DNA of 64,000 bases from Margaritifera margaritifera (GCA_029931535.1 JAQPZY010001659.1:6826001-6890000), one strand, 5' to 3'. Shown: positions 12,398-25,296, counted from the first letter of the stretch. The notes: a model not told the origin generated them from the sequence alone. Numbers and translations: made by a program.

Positions 12398-12640
12398 GGC
12401 CCCGGGTGGTCGAGTGGTCTAAGGCGCTCGCCGTTATAGGTCACTCACACATCTCACATCTGTCCGCGTTAGTTCGAATCTCGGCTCGTCCAACGTGGGT
12501 ATGTGAGAAAACTTGCCAGTAGCTTCCCGTGGGTCAGTGGTTCTTCCCGGGTTCTGTGTCCACCAAATATACTAGCCGCCATGTACAGCATGTGCAGTCT
12601 ATCATGTACTGAAAAATGACGTTACACCCCACAAACAATC
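12398..12640 (+). repeat. tRNA-derived SINE (family S), near full length
   Basis: GGTGGTCGAGTGGTCTAAGG (A box) and AGTTCGAATCTCG (B box) are followed by the conserved body and the ending GACGTTACACCCCACAAACA. Target duplication is unclear. The poly-T/poly-A rich stretch at 12247-12290 lies just outside. Confidence 0.85.
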
Positions 12641-12869
12641 AAATACCATTCATGAATAAGGTACAACGCTTTCGTACTTTGTTACCCATTGTGCACGGCG
12701 GAGATGTGAATCTACCAAACAATAACTGCTGTTTAGAGATAGTTTCCAAACTAGCCTGTTGAGCGAACGACGTAAGTGATTAACCCAATCGGGAGGCATA
12801 ACTTTTACTAGTTACCGGCCTATGATACAAACTTACCAATTTAGGCCGGTACAAGCCAAACTAAAAAAA

Positions 12870-13840
12870 CAAGAGTCCCTTGAAGGGACTGACGCTCCAC
12901 TGGGTAAACAGAATTTCCAGGAATTCAAAAAAGACCATTTCTTCCTTTCAACTGTTGAGTGTTGAAATCATCTCTGATATTCTTCTGCAATGACAAGATG
13001 TCCAAATTAGCTGCTGCGGTACACATTCTGGATGTCAACTTGGTGCCATTTTAATTTAGGACAAAGCAGAAATCATTAGAAGTCTTCGGGTGAAAACCCT
13101 CATGTTATAATGATCATCCATTCAGGGTGAGAACAAGATTTTTATGATAGTCGTCGTGGCACAGCCGTATTGGGCGCACGACTGGTACCATTTTCATTTA
13201 GGACCAACTAGGTATCATAAGAAGTCTAATGGTGATATAGCCATCCATTTGGGGAGGAGTAAAGAAAACAACATGTTCACGATATTACTTTCCATTCAGG
13301 AGGAGTAGCTATAACAAGATTTTCAATATGGCCGCTATGGCAGCCATATTGGACTTCAGATCGGCCCCATTTCATTTAAGACCAACTGGACATCATAATA
13401 AGTCTTCTTGTGAAAACCCCACATCAATATGACTCTGTTCAAGTAGAGTTGTGATAACAAGATTTGCAAGACAGCTGCCATGGTGACCATACTGGACGTC
13501 AGATCTGTACCATTTATATTTAGGACCAGCTATACGTGATATGAAGTCTTTTAGTTAAATCCCCATGTTAATGAGACCATCCATTCAGGAGGAGTAGCGA
13601 TAACAAGATTTTCAAGATGACCGCTGAGGCGGTCATATTGCATGTCCGAGCAGCACCATTTTCATTTAAGACCAACTAGACCATGGGATGAATGTGTATT
13701 TAAAGTTTCATGGCAATCCTCCAAATAGTTTAGGAGGAGTAGCGATAACAAACTTGTGCTAACGGATCGACGGACGACAGACGACGGACAACAGACCATC
13801 CAATAAACTCTTCTGATCTATGACCAGTATAGCTAAAAAG
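12870..13840 (-). mobile_element. Family A tandem-array element, complete, reverse orientation
   Basis: Read on the minus strand it opens with TTTTTAGCTATACTGGTC. Next come CTTATTGGATGG-like sequence, a GTCCGTCGTCTGTCGTCC tract and the lead-in ATTGCCATGAAACTTT. About six ~143-bp units follow, and it ends in the hairpin AGTCCCTTCAAGGGACTCTTG-type terminus at 12870. This is the best copy for seeing both ends. The hairpin followed by CTCTTG is Helitron-like. No coding capacity. Confidence 0.75.
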
Positions 13841-13849
13841 CAACTCTCG

Positions 13850-15185
13850 TCTTCTTTATCCCCAACCTTACTACTTTCAACAAGGATATACATTCATTCA
13901 ACTACTGTTTTATACCATATGCACGTTGAAATATATCTCGTCAAGTTGTGGGTCTGACATCTGATATCTGGTTGTTATTTGGACTTGACGAATATTTCTA
14001 ACAACACAAATCTTATGTAGGTCAGAAAAGATTTTTTTTTGGTCCTGGGTTACATTAAATTGTACTTTGTACATATGTCCACGCATGCTTAGGTATGCTA
14101 ACTAAAGACCATTTTCTGCGGGTCTATCCCAAATAAGTGGACTAATTATTAGTATAATACTAAGGATGTTTTTGTTTGAAAAAAACCCACGTGTATTTTT
14201 TAGCATTGATACTTCAAATTATACTCAATCTTGTGAAGGTGACCGTCTGATCTAGCTTTATTCCAATTGACTGTGAGGACAAAAGTCCCCCCCCCCTCCG
14301 AAAAAGAGATGAAGCAATTTTCGGCATACGTTATATAAACACCTGATTTGACAAATTCAGTTTGTTTATACTTGATCCAATTTTATTTAATTTGCATCTG
14401 CATGATAAAGATGCCTCCCGTTTAACGGTCCAAGTATACGTTGTATACTCTCCTCCCAATAGATTTCCAAAACATACGGCCGGGTTGCCGATACAAACTA
14501 ATAAATGTAACCATTCTCCTCTCCTGTCCTATTCCGAGCTCTACCCCCTCCCTTAAAAGGAAATATAAATATTCTGCTAAGTTTACAACACATATACAAA
14601 TAACCCTAACTCATCTCTTGGTTTCATATCTATATGTTGAAACTATCCCTGATTTTAGTGTCATGTCATCATCGAAAAGCATCCAATCTGACTGCGCAAT
14701 TTGATCTCGCTTATAGAAGTATTGTATGAAATGAATTCCTCGGTGTTCATCACTTATGATCCTTTAATGAATACACATCTTCTGTCGCATTTGTGTAATG
14801 ACAGCAAGGTATCGTAAACAGCGAGATAACATTTCATAGTATTTATGTAAGGAAATTCCATGTGCTAATATAGCATATATGACTAGATTACATTATTTTT
14901 CATACAACTTGTTGTTCGATTATACTACTAGCAAAAACTAAGGTCAATGTCGTGCCTAGAGAAATCTGGATATTTTACAAAAACAATCTACAAAACATTC
15001 AAACTCGAAAAAGAAAATAGATTGAAGAAGAAATAATCATAAAACTTTCAATGTCGTTGAAAATTCTTACTGTACATGACATGTATATCAACAAACCGTA
15101 CAAACTTTAGATGCCCGGTTACATTCCATGCAAATTTATTAAATGTCAAAAACAAGTATTATAATTTTTATTTTTTATTTGAAGG
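13850..15185. other. Unassigned sequence
   Basis: No gene or repeat end was recognised. It contains a C-run at 14288-14297. Confidence 0.4.
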
Positions 15186-15190
15186 CAGGA

Positions 15191-15387
15191 CCAGTTGTCA
15201 TATTATCTTGTATGATGACTAGTTGTCATATTATCATGTATGACGACTAATTGTCATATTATCTTGTATGATGACTAGTTGTCATATTATCTTATATGAT
15301 GACTAGTTGTCATATTATCTTGTATGATGACAAGTTGTCATATTATCTTATATGACGACTAGTTGTCATATTATCTTGTATGATGAC
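15191..15387. repeat. 28-bp tandem repeat, seven copies
   Basis: Seven copies of a 28-bp unit centred on GTTGTCATATTATCTTGTA, followed by TGATGACTA. GTCAT and ATGAC within each unit are inverted with respect to each other, so every unit can fold into a small hairpin. Copies differ by one to three bases (TTGT/TATA/ATGT, GATGAC/GACGAC). Confidence 0.9.
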
Positions 15388-15389
15388 CG

Positions 15390-16655
15390 TGTTAACTATG
15401 ATTTTATTTACAATTCATACTGAAAGTATGGTATTTGAAGCCGCATTATGCGACGAAGTCCAGGATCCACGATGTTATAATTGGATCCTTTACTGTCAAT
15501 AGAACTTCACGTCAGAATCCTTGGTTCCACAATGATACCAAAATACTACCGTCTTCAGTATACAACACTAAAAGGGGGTTCACCATTTCAGAACACAACT
15601 GAATGTATATCAATTGATTTCCTTTCATTTCAAACGAACAACGAAAGACTTTCTGATAGATTAATTCTGATATTGACAAGGACTACCAGAGCATCCGCAA
15701 TCCCTTTACAGTTCCCACTCCATAGAAAGAGCATTAATTTTGGGAGATGTTAAGCACAGTCGCACATAATGCACAAAGCGTATTGCTGTACTATAATCAA
15801 AGTGGAGAGAATTATTTTAATGTAATGACTGATTGGTCTCTGCCAGTTCATGGACGGTCCGTGAAACATTAACAATTCAACGTTCAAAATCGTGTAGCCT
15901 TTAGAATTTTAGTCAGAAATCTAACTTCTACATTTTCAACTTTTATATATATATATATTTTTTTATCTTTGTTCAAAACCAAAACTTTCAAAATTGTTGA
16001 AGCTTTGCAAATTAGACTTTTTTAAACTTTCTCTTGTTATAATTTTGGAAATTTTTATGATAAAGAAAACATCAACTTTGCACTTTTATTTCTGTGGGTT
16101 CTCCGACCGCTTAGTCGTTTATTTCTTAAACAATACTAGCAAAAAAGCACATAATGAAGTTTGCTCTCATATGTTCGCTTCACAATCCAACGTTCTCTCC
16201 AATCTTTCTTTAAAAAAAAAAAAAAAAAAAAACGCACAACAAAAGAGCTTATAATCTGTGACAACACATAAAATCTAGGTATTTTGTGTAAATAGAGAGA
16301 GAGAAAGTATATTCCTACGACAATCTATGGTTCTATATGTTAAAAGTCGAAACTCGTACTTTCCTCTGTCATCTTGCAGCTAGAAGGCATATGAACCCTT
16401 TATCAATTGCTGACTTATTAGGCAAAAAAAAAAAAATATGGTTGATTCAAGTTACCCGACCGAACTTAGGGTTTAGTCTCCGAGTCTACCGTTGTTGTTT
16501 TTTTGTTTTGTTTTTTATTTCCTCTAAAAAAAGAAAATAAATAAATAAATTTCTCCTAGTCGCCAACCCGGTATGTGACGATGAGGATTTGTAGCGAATT
16601 AGACCATACCAAAGTAGCAAGTAGCAATCGGAATACTCGGTTTTATTCGCTCGTT
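15390..16655. other. Unassigned sequence upstream of the 16698 exon
   Basis: Contains poly-A at 16210-16230 and other A/T runs. The frame at 15481-15753 has no recognisable domain. Confidence 0.4.
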
Positions 16656-16705
16656 TGCTTGTAAAACGGACATGCGCAGTGGTGAACAATAAACAATATG
16701 GCGTA
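16656..16705 (+). promoter_or_regulatory. Probable core promoter with NRF1-like and YY1-like motifs
   Basis: ACATGCGCAGTG (about 16670-16681) resembles an NRF1 half site. ACAATATGGCG, overlapping the ATG at 16698, resembles the YY1 site often found over housekeeping gene starts. No TATA box was seen. Motif matching was by eye. Confidence 0.35.
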
Positions 16706-16904
16706 TGGAAGAAGCGTCCCTTCTACTCTACTCGCTGTGAAGCTTAACTGCCAGCACGGCAACGGTGGCAAATATTTATTTTCAGTGAATCATGAATGGA
16801 CATTCATGGACCTGTTTGAATCAAAACACCCAGTCTTCCGCCCGAAAGAAGACCGGATGCTCTGTTCGGTTTCGCCGACAGCTGCAGACAAGGACGGATA
16901 CGAG
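16698..16904 (+). CDS. Likely first coding exon of an unrecognised gene
   Basis: The exon encodes 69 residues from ATG 16698 (context ACAATATGG) to a splice donor GAG|GTTAGA after codon 69 (phase 0). The product begins MAYGRSVPSTLLAVKL. It goes on through QHGNGGKYLFSVNHEWTFMD and VFRPKEDRMLCSVSP and ends DGYE. Composition is balanced and unlike the AT-driven frames around it. The start has NRF1- and YY1-like motifs, and an in-frame stop appears only 11 codons past the donor. The LAVKLNCQHGNGGKYLFSV pattern could be the first two strands of a ubiquitin-like fold, which is speculation. The family was not recognised and no second exon was found downstream, so the gene model is incomplete. Confidence 0.5.
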
Positions 16905-18159
<1,255 letters not shown>

Positions 18160-18511
18160 TGAATTGGCATGGAACGACATAATGCACCTATATAGCTAAC
18201 ATTAGCCCGTATCCCAGACTTATAGTTTAAAGTACTAGCAGGGCTGAGCAAATTTTTTCTTTAACCACTAGTCCAGGACAAGTGGTTTCAGAAAATTCAC
18301 TAGTCCCACCTTACTCTTCGCTAGTCCCACCGTACTTTTCACTGGTCTCAAAATGGTAATCACTTGCCGAGATTTTATGAGATGTATGTACTTAATCCAT
18401 AGAAAAAACAAACGAAATAATATACAACATAATTATTTCTTAAAAGAATTTAATTTTTCAAAAACATTGGTTGTTATACATTTGGCTTCGTCAGGTTCAT
18501 GTATATATGTT

Positions 18512-18796
18512 TTAACTGATGGATTTGAAAAAATGTCCATGTATATGTCTGCCACCTGCACCAGGACTAAGCCAGCAGTTGATAGCTGTGTCTGGGTTGA
18601 AGTCCTCAAGCTCTGGTCCATTTGCGGAAATGTTCATTAGCATTTGTAAACTCTTTTGGTTTAAGGAATTCCTTAAACAAGTCTTGATTAAGTTCATTGA
18701 ACTAAATCCTCGTTCACACCCAGCAGTGGATGGGCTTATAACAAGCATGATTTCTAATAGTTTGCATAATTGACTGAGACTAGGTGGAGTATTCAC
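18512..18796 (-). pseudogene. hAT transposase, C-terminal dimerisation region
   Basis: The translation contains SPSTAGCERGFSSMNLIKT, then NSLNQKSLQMLMNISANGPE and LEDFNPDTAINCW. This is the classic hAT C-terminal (hATC) dimerisation domain, as in ZNF862/KIAA1586-like proteins, and it normally ends the transposase. The frame extends upstream only to about 18830, where it meets the N-terminal piece out of frame. The RNase H-like catalytic core is therefore missing and the product cannot transpose on its own. Confidence 0.85.
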
Positions 18797-18815
18797 TAAG
18801 AGTGTTCCAAGAATT

Positions 18816-19088
18816 TCAACAGGTGGATCCGGTGACTGCTTCCTTCCCAGTCAATACATTCAAGCCAGGTATAACAATCAACCCGATGCGGCTGAAAATG
18901 TTCCGTCTGTTAGTAGTGTCATATTTTACATTTTTTGCCATCACAGATTGTTGCTTATGTCTCTTTGGAGAAGTAGCTACAGCAAACTCAGTATCAGTCT
19001 TACGTTTTATCCCTCCACTTTCAAACAAATTTTCCTTCTCCGAATCGCCGTTATTACCTTCCTTGCGAAAATAATTTAGCAAACTCAT
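18816..19088 (-). pseudogene. hAT transposase, N-terminal region
   Basis: From ATG 19088 the frame reads MSLLNYFRK, an acidic/polar stretch, then a basic nuclear-localisation-like SPKRHKQQS. It stops near 18816, where the C-terminal piece takes over in another frame. Homologous sequence recurs at 195-552. Proteins of this type carry a short low-complexity N-terminus before a TTF-type zinc finger; the finger itself is not seen here. Confidence 0.65.
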
Positions 19089-19754
19089 TTTATCCACAGA
19101 GTAACAATCAGCTTGCTTGACAACTACTTCTAAAGTGATTATAACATACATTTTATTTTAAATACGAACAGAGACAGCTCATTAATTAGCGTAATTGTTT
19201 CGCTTCAAACGCAATATCGCACGTGGACGGTAATCATCTGTATAATCAATTATAAATGAAAGAATCATTACTGTCATTAAATCAGTTCATAAAAGAAACC
19301 AACACTGATGTCGGTAAAGTACCTTTCATTAATTTAATTACAGTGACTCGCTGGATTAAAATCATAGTGAGCCGCTCGTGATAATCTGGCTTGAGTAAAC
19401 TCAATGCAACAAAGCCGCTTAAAACACTACTAATTGATCATACTGGCTTTCTTTTGTTTGACGTGTTATGATTTGCCGATAATTTGGTCGCTTAGCCCAA
19501 TATGCAGTCAAGCGGTAACAGGATGTAAATGTATACACGAAGAGGGGTAGAATCAAGTATTCAGTACGCCCGGAGGGCATGATTGGCCAAATAAAGGTAG
19601 ATATAGTGACTAAAGCACGAAAATAAGGACTAGCACGACTTTTTTAAAAAGCACTTGTCCCGGACTCGTGACTTGGAAAATTTTACTTGTCCGACTTCAA
19701 AAATTACTAGTCCGGGACGTCGGGCTATGGGATTTGCTCAGCCCTGACTAGGAT

Positions 19755-20117
19755 CAGAATCTGAATCACAAAAAAAAAAATGAAGGTCCCCATGAAGCAA
19801 TCTAATCTTTCTACAGAGAATGCTGTGTTCTGTATTTACATATTTAAAAAATTATGTTAACGTGCCTTAGACTTTGTAATATGACGCCAGTTTTATCTTA
19901 ATTGTTTCAAATACTTCTGTCGTCTGCACTTTATGCAGCCATAATGAATGTTCATTTTATCTGCTGCTACGTGGCAAAAAGTATTATGAGACTGACAGAG
20001 GACACGGGGATACCGTGCATGTTTAGTAGTTCCCCCTCTCTCCAATATTTTTTTCTTCTCGTGCTGCATTCCAGACTGAGATTAGTGCCGGACGAGATCT
20101 CACCGTCGTGGTCTAAT
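19755..20117. other. Unassigned sequence
   Basis: Nothing recognised between the hAT element and the hAT MITE. Confidence 0.4.
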
Positions 20118-20125
20118 CTCTATAA

Positions 20126-20297
20126 CAATGGTCCTCAACGCGGTGCGATGTATAATAAGGTTTTTTGTGTGTCCGCGAAAGAGGTTATAACGAATAATAA
20201 AAAATAAAAGGACGGGTCAAGTTAATTGGTTGGTGCCCGCCACTCTCATAAACTCACAAATGTGTCCATAGGCACAGAAAAGGTTGAGGACCCCCTG
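20126..20297. mobile_element. hAT-type MITE (172 bp)
   Basis: The left end CAATGGTCCTCAACG and right end GGTTGAGGACCCCCTG are inverted (GTCCTCAAC core), the typical hAT terminus. Flanks CTCTATAA (20118-20125) and CTCTAATA (20298-20305) look like an 8-bp target duplication with two changes. No coding capacity. Confidence 0.7.
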
Positions 20298-20755
20298 CTC
20301 TAATACATATGTGCCCAGTTTTATTATTCTCTATGCACATTTCTACTTCAGTTGTTGTTATACTGTTTGCATTTGTATCTTGCTACTTAGAACAGGAACT
20401 AGCATTCTGCGCGTGTATAGAAATTATGCACCATGTATATAATACCCAAAATTGATACCATTACTTTTCCCATGGGAACAAGCTGGGACGTAAAGAACGT
20501 CGGTAATAAGAGATATACATGATCATCTGTGCTGGTAACTAAAATAGAATAACAGTATCAGCTTGACTGAGATCTATACGGATGTAAAAATAACATAATC
20601 ACGGCAGATACTATACAGTGTCGTAAAAATTACTTTGATATCAAACCAACGTTCCACCGAGTCAATATAGTTTGATATGTACCGAAATAAGCGAAAACAA
20701 TCGCCACAAAGCATCTTTTCAGTTCCGAGTTCATTCTTATTAACATGTGGAAAAG

Positions 20756-20940
20756 GGGCCCCGGGTGGCCGAGTGGTCTAAGGCGCTCGCCTTTACCTAT
20801 CACTGCCATCTCACCTCTGTCCACATGGGTTCGAGTCTCGGGCTCGGCCAATGTGGATATGTGAGAAAGCTTGCCAGTAGCTTCCCGTGGGTCGGTGGAG
20901 GAATGGCGTTAAACCCACAACAACAACAACAACAACAACA
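20756..20940 (+). repeat. tRNA-derived SINE (family S) with 13-bp target duplication
   Basis: A box GGTGGCCGAGTGGTCTAAGG and B box GGGTTCGAGTCTC are intact. The body is internally deleted between GGGTCGGTGG and AATGGCGTTAAACCC, and the tail is (CAA)n. Flanking AACATGTGGAAAA occurs at 20742-20754 and 20937-20949; the second copy overlaps the tail by a few bases. The match implies recent LINE-driven insertion. Confidence 0.92.
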
Positions 20941-20949
20941 TGTGGAAAA

Positions 20950-22132
20950 CGATTTTTCTGGCTTCGACTATGTACCTCTTACTCAGTAACGAGTTTCATG
21001 TAACAAATTTTTTTTATCAGAATTGAAAATGTACCTGAAATTGAGCGAACAATAGCTACTGGTACATATTACAAAGCGAAAACCAGCCAGGTATCAAAAG
21101 TTTCTTTTCATAAGGCCCTGACAAACAACCGTTACCATGGAAATCACGCAATGATTCACATTTGGCATAAATTATGGTAAATCAGCTGTCTATTAGGATC
21201 AATGATAAGCAATATTTCATTGACATTTGTATACAAATCAATCTGTTGTGATACAAGAAAGATTGGTGTTGGGGTTGAGAGTGAGATCAAAAGTAAAATG
21301 AAATGTAAAAACTCTGCCTCCCAAGACCGTGTACATGTAGTATGTTGCAGAGTGATCGTAACAAAGAGTTATCTGTCATTAAACCTTGTCAACAAGTTAA
21401 AGACATCTATTTAAAGGTTATTATCAAGCACCTGGTCCACCTGGTCTGTGTACATGCTATTAACATGTGCAGAACGACTTTTAATTCCGCACTTTCTTAG
21501 GATGGTAGACCCAGTGGTTTTGTTTGTTTTTGTGGGGGTTTTCCCTCTCTTGTGGTCATATTACGACATTCGCCTACATTTCTTGTTTAAGTCAAAATGT
21601 GATGTATAATAAAACTACTACACTGAACCAGGCTTGCTATTGAATCATGATGAACGTACAGTCTAAAAATCACTATACAAGGATACACGGTAAGTTTAGA
21701 GCATTCTTTTGCTATCTAAATGAATGGTGGGACAGTAGCCGATAACTCCCAGGTGTGAATATCATGTCCAGAGATAGAAATATCTTTCATACATTCATAT
21801 CAGTTACCACATTTGACTGGATACTATATAATCTTTACTTGACAAAAAAAAAAAAAAAAAAGTATACAAAGATAAATGTCAGCAGCCAAGCATTTATGTT
21901 ATTATGCTATTGTCTTTGGTGTATTTTAAACCATTGTGTTTCTCAGACACTAATGTAAAACAGGCCTTCATACGAAGTAACATTTGAGTGCTTTTTATAC
22001 CAGTCATTGAAAAATAGGTGGAAAATGGAAGATTTCAAATTAATTCAATAAAAATAATGCTCTCTGCAGTTAGAGTCATCTTTATATGGAATTCAATTGG
22101 TGGAAATTGAATCTGCTCTCGCACCCGCTTCA

Positions 22133-22178
<46 letters not shown>

Positions 22179-22590
22179 ACAAGAATTTACATTAAAAGTA
22201 ATTCTAACCATTCAAGTAAACATATGACTTGCACGCTAGCTTTTCAGCAATAACCGCATCTGAATAGAAAGGGTTACCCTACTAGACAAATGGCTTCTTT
22301 TGTCAAAAGAATAAATAATTACTTTGACACAGCGAAAATTAAATTTATCGTCATCTACAACCTTATGATGCTGAATGTGAAGTCAGAATCTCTGCTCGCA
22401 TCTTATTCATGGATTCTAACTCATCAAATCCGCTGCCTTCCTGACTCCTGAGGCGGCACATATTCTTAATAGATTTTTATCGATTACTCCAATCTCGCAC
22501 GCACTACTAACTCCAACCCTCCAACCCGAAAAAGTATAAACAGTATGAAGCGAGTTTCGTCAATTGCCTCACGCCCCAGAGTATAAATAT
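20950..22590. other. Unassigned sequence with a (GT)n tract
   Basis: (GT)n microsatellite at 22134-22175, poly-A at 21842-21859. No exon or complete repeat was recognised. Confidence 0.4.
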
Positions 22591-22596
22591 CCATTA

Positions 22597-22760
22597 CAGT
22601 GGCGTACTAAGGGTAAATGGCGCCCGGGGCGACGATGATGGCCCAAAGGGAGAGAATACGAGACCCGAATTTTTATCAGCTGTTATGGCGCCCAAAAACC
22701 TCTGGCGCCCGGGGTAGTTAACCCCCCCCCCCCCCCCCCCCCCGTTAGTAAGCTACAGAT
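22597..22760. mobile_element. MITE-like fragment ending in a poly-C run
   Basis: Starts CAGTGGCGTACTAAGGG, a common hAT-MITE-style end, and contains TGGCGCCCGGGG twice. A run of about 22 C (22722-22743) is followed by CGTTAGTAAGC, a weak inverted partner of the start. No clean target duplication. Confidence 0.4.
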
Positions 22761-23136
22761 CGACTGACTATATTTTCTTAACTGACGATATCACACGAAC
22801 CACTTATGTCCTCATCCGTAGACATATTTCAAACCCAGGGATCAAACTGAATTCGTTCCGAACCGCAATCAACCATGTACAAGACGAACCAGTTTTGATC
22901 ATGAGCTGTGTTTCATAAAAACCGATCGTCTTGTACATAGATATTTACGGTATTAATATACTGGAGTGTTGGACAAAAACTTCAAAGATCAATAAAACAA
23001 TGCCTAAGAACCCTAACACCAATTTCCCAAACAATACAATACTCGCAACTGAATCAGTAACAAACTTGATATAGCATGCACTCTAGGAAAGGAAATCTAA
23101 TAAATCAATCAATCAGCTAATCAAATGAACATAAAC

Positions 23137-23312
23137 TACAGTGGCGGCGCGACTTGGGAGTCGGAGGGGGGGGGGGATTTTTTTAAAGCTGTAACCGGTG
23201 CGTCGATGGGGGGGGGGGGGGGTTGGAGGTTGTCAAATGACATAAAAACTGTTCTATGTGGCAACATAGGGGCACCACTAAATAACAATCGCCCCCAATC
23301 CTCGCGGCACCA
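23137..23312. mobile_element. MITE-like fragment with G-runs
   Basis: The left end CAGTGGCGGCGCGAC and right end CCTCGCGGCACCACT are imperfectly inverted. Two G-runs (about 23165-23175 and 23209-23222) lie near the left end. Target duplication is not evident. Confidence 0.35.
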
Positions 23313-23354
23313 CTTATCAACCATAATTGCCATGAATTTGCATGTTAGTTGCTG

Positions 23355-23545
23355 CTGATAGGTGTTTAACGGCACATCACCCCAGGATAGACTACAATGT
23401 GCGGAGGTAAAGAGTGTAAAGTTCCTTGCCCAAAGACACAACGGCAGCAGTCAGGGACGGGACTGGTCAGGATTGAACACACAACCTACTGATTCTGAGT
23501 CCGGCACGCAAACCACTGGGCCACCGTTGCTCTAACCAATTGTTT
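23355..23545 (-). repeat. tRNA-derived SINE, minus strand
   Basis: The minus-strand head AGAGCAACGGTGGCCCAGTG and the B-box-like GTGTTCAATCCTGAC-type motif precede CCTTGGGCAAGG-type sequence (plus: CCTTGCCCAAAGACAC). The end is the plus-strand GTGTTTAACGGCACATCA. The general plan matches family G/H. Confidence 0.55.
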
Positions 23546-23549
23546 TGTT

Positions 23550-25232
23550 TGGGGTTTTGTTTTTGTTTTTTTTTTTAAAGAAAAAAAAAGTATTGTGGTC
23601 TATATGGTCAATGATATTTAATTAATTTTAATAGAAGTTATCATACGGGCTTGCACGCCTCGCCAAGAAACATTCTCCTATTGCACTTCTTCAACACTGA
23701 CTCGTACTAATCAAAACTCACGAACACATCATGAGAATTTTATTTTTTTCTGGCAACTCCCTATTCTTTAAGCAGAAACTAAATTTGTTTAATATCGGAT
23801 TTTCTACAAATATGTGCACTAATAATGGCTATTAATTATCATTCTCTTTCATCGTCTTCTCGGCCATAAGGGGAAGGGGACCATTAAGACAGACCCATCA
23901 TTTCATAGGATACATCGTTGTGTGGGGATTATGATCGTCAAGTACTCCGCAATCATGAAATGGTCACCCAAAACCATTAACCAGTCCTTTGGTTCCAACT
24001 TCCAAGTCTGCTCTGCAATCAAATTTATGCCCACGAGATATAACTCCGCTGTATTACAGATAATCAGAGGTGTCCTTTTTTGTCAGAATGTCTTGAGAGC
24101 AAGCAGACTGAGTGCGCATGACAGCAGTTTCAGATCATAATGAAGCGGTTGTATCTTGTATCCATTATCTTGCTTTCAGATGATTATATTTCCCGTTGCC
24201 CTCCAGCCATTACTAAATTAGAGATATGAAGGTTTATGAGTGAATGCAGATTGGATAAGGTTTAGGGAGTGGTCGAGTCATTTTAATATAATATGTTTCT
24301 ACGTTAATTGTACATTATTTGTTACATTATATGGAACTGGTTCATAAAGGACATCAATTATGAATCCCCTTTTGTTAAGTTTACTTAGATATTTAACCTC
24401 TGTATAAAAGACATCAATAATGGGCAACCTTTTATGTGAGTGTCTTTTACAGGATTATGTGTATTATATACCTTAATCTTACATCAAAAAAGAAGGAATT
24501 CACTATCTCCTATTGCACAACTTACACAACATAAACGCATGTTCAATACACGCATACGAGAAAAGACAGTATTCCAAGCGTTTCCTTTACAAAAGTGCAG
24601 GTAATGACAATGAGCAGAGAGAGACCTAGCACACGGTTTTCAGCTCTAAACGGGTTATGCACAGACAATCTGCTGAGTTTTGTTGTTCCATCGGTTTTTG
24701 CATAACATCTGGTTGTAGTTAGGGATACAGTGGAACATTTTCTGGCTAAAACTGTAACATTAAGCAAAGAAAGGGCCGTTTGTGTTGTACTCAATAAGCA
24801 TGTAATGCTTCAGAGTAAATAAAGAATCTAAACAAAAGATCCATCCCCTTTACCCACGTATACACGGTTATTCCAAAAACAATAATGTTTCTCCGGGTAT
24901 ATTCAAATTTAGTCAAGTAAATTCAGCTTTAAATGATTCGTATCAAACCATGCGTGTTATACCCCATCCCTACACCTGTAGTTCCTTCAGCCGAGTCAGC
25001 TGCGTGAACCGTCGTGCTGGAATAAAGGTGAACGTAAGGAAAAACTTTCGTTTCATTTTGTATCTACACAATAACAATACCTACCACGAAGGATAGAAGG
25101 CAAATGCAAACGGGTCTAAATAAGTTCCGAACGGAATCGGTACTTTTTTTTATCATTATTATTTTTATTATTATTTAAAGATTTTAAGTGGGACGGCTCT
25201 TGGCGGAGGTGCTTAATATGTATGTATGTATG

Positions 25233-25296
<64 letters not shown>

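Larger units (their letters stand above)
18239..19746 (-). mobile_element. hAT transposon, internally deleted (1.5 kb)
   Basis: Terminal inverted repeats CAGGGCTGAGCAAA (18239-18252) and TTTGCTCAGCCCTG (19733-19746) are perfect over 14 bp. Subterminal ACTAGTCC/ACTTGTCC motifs occur at both ends. Inside, on the minus strand, lie a transposase N-terminal piece and a C-terminal hAT dimerisation piece, with most of the catalytic middle missing. ACTAG abuts both ends, but the expected 8-bp duplication (AGTACTAG versus ACTAGGAT) does not match, so the insertion site may be altered. Non-autonomous. Confidence 0.85.

Noticed and set aside
12398..12480. tRNA genes (Leu/Ser-like heads at 11520, 12398, 20756, 27500)
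   Set aside because: Each has A and B boxes, but the rest does not fold as a tRNA and the same downstream body recurs, so they are SINE heads.
15191..15387. CRISPR-like array
   Set aside because: The repeats are directly adjacent with no unique spacers, and the genome is eukaryotic.
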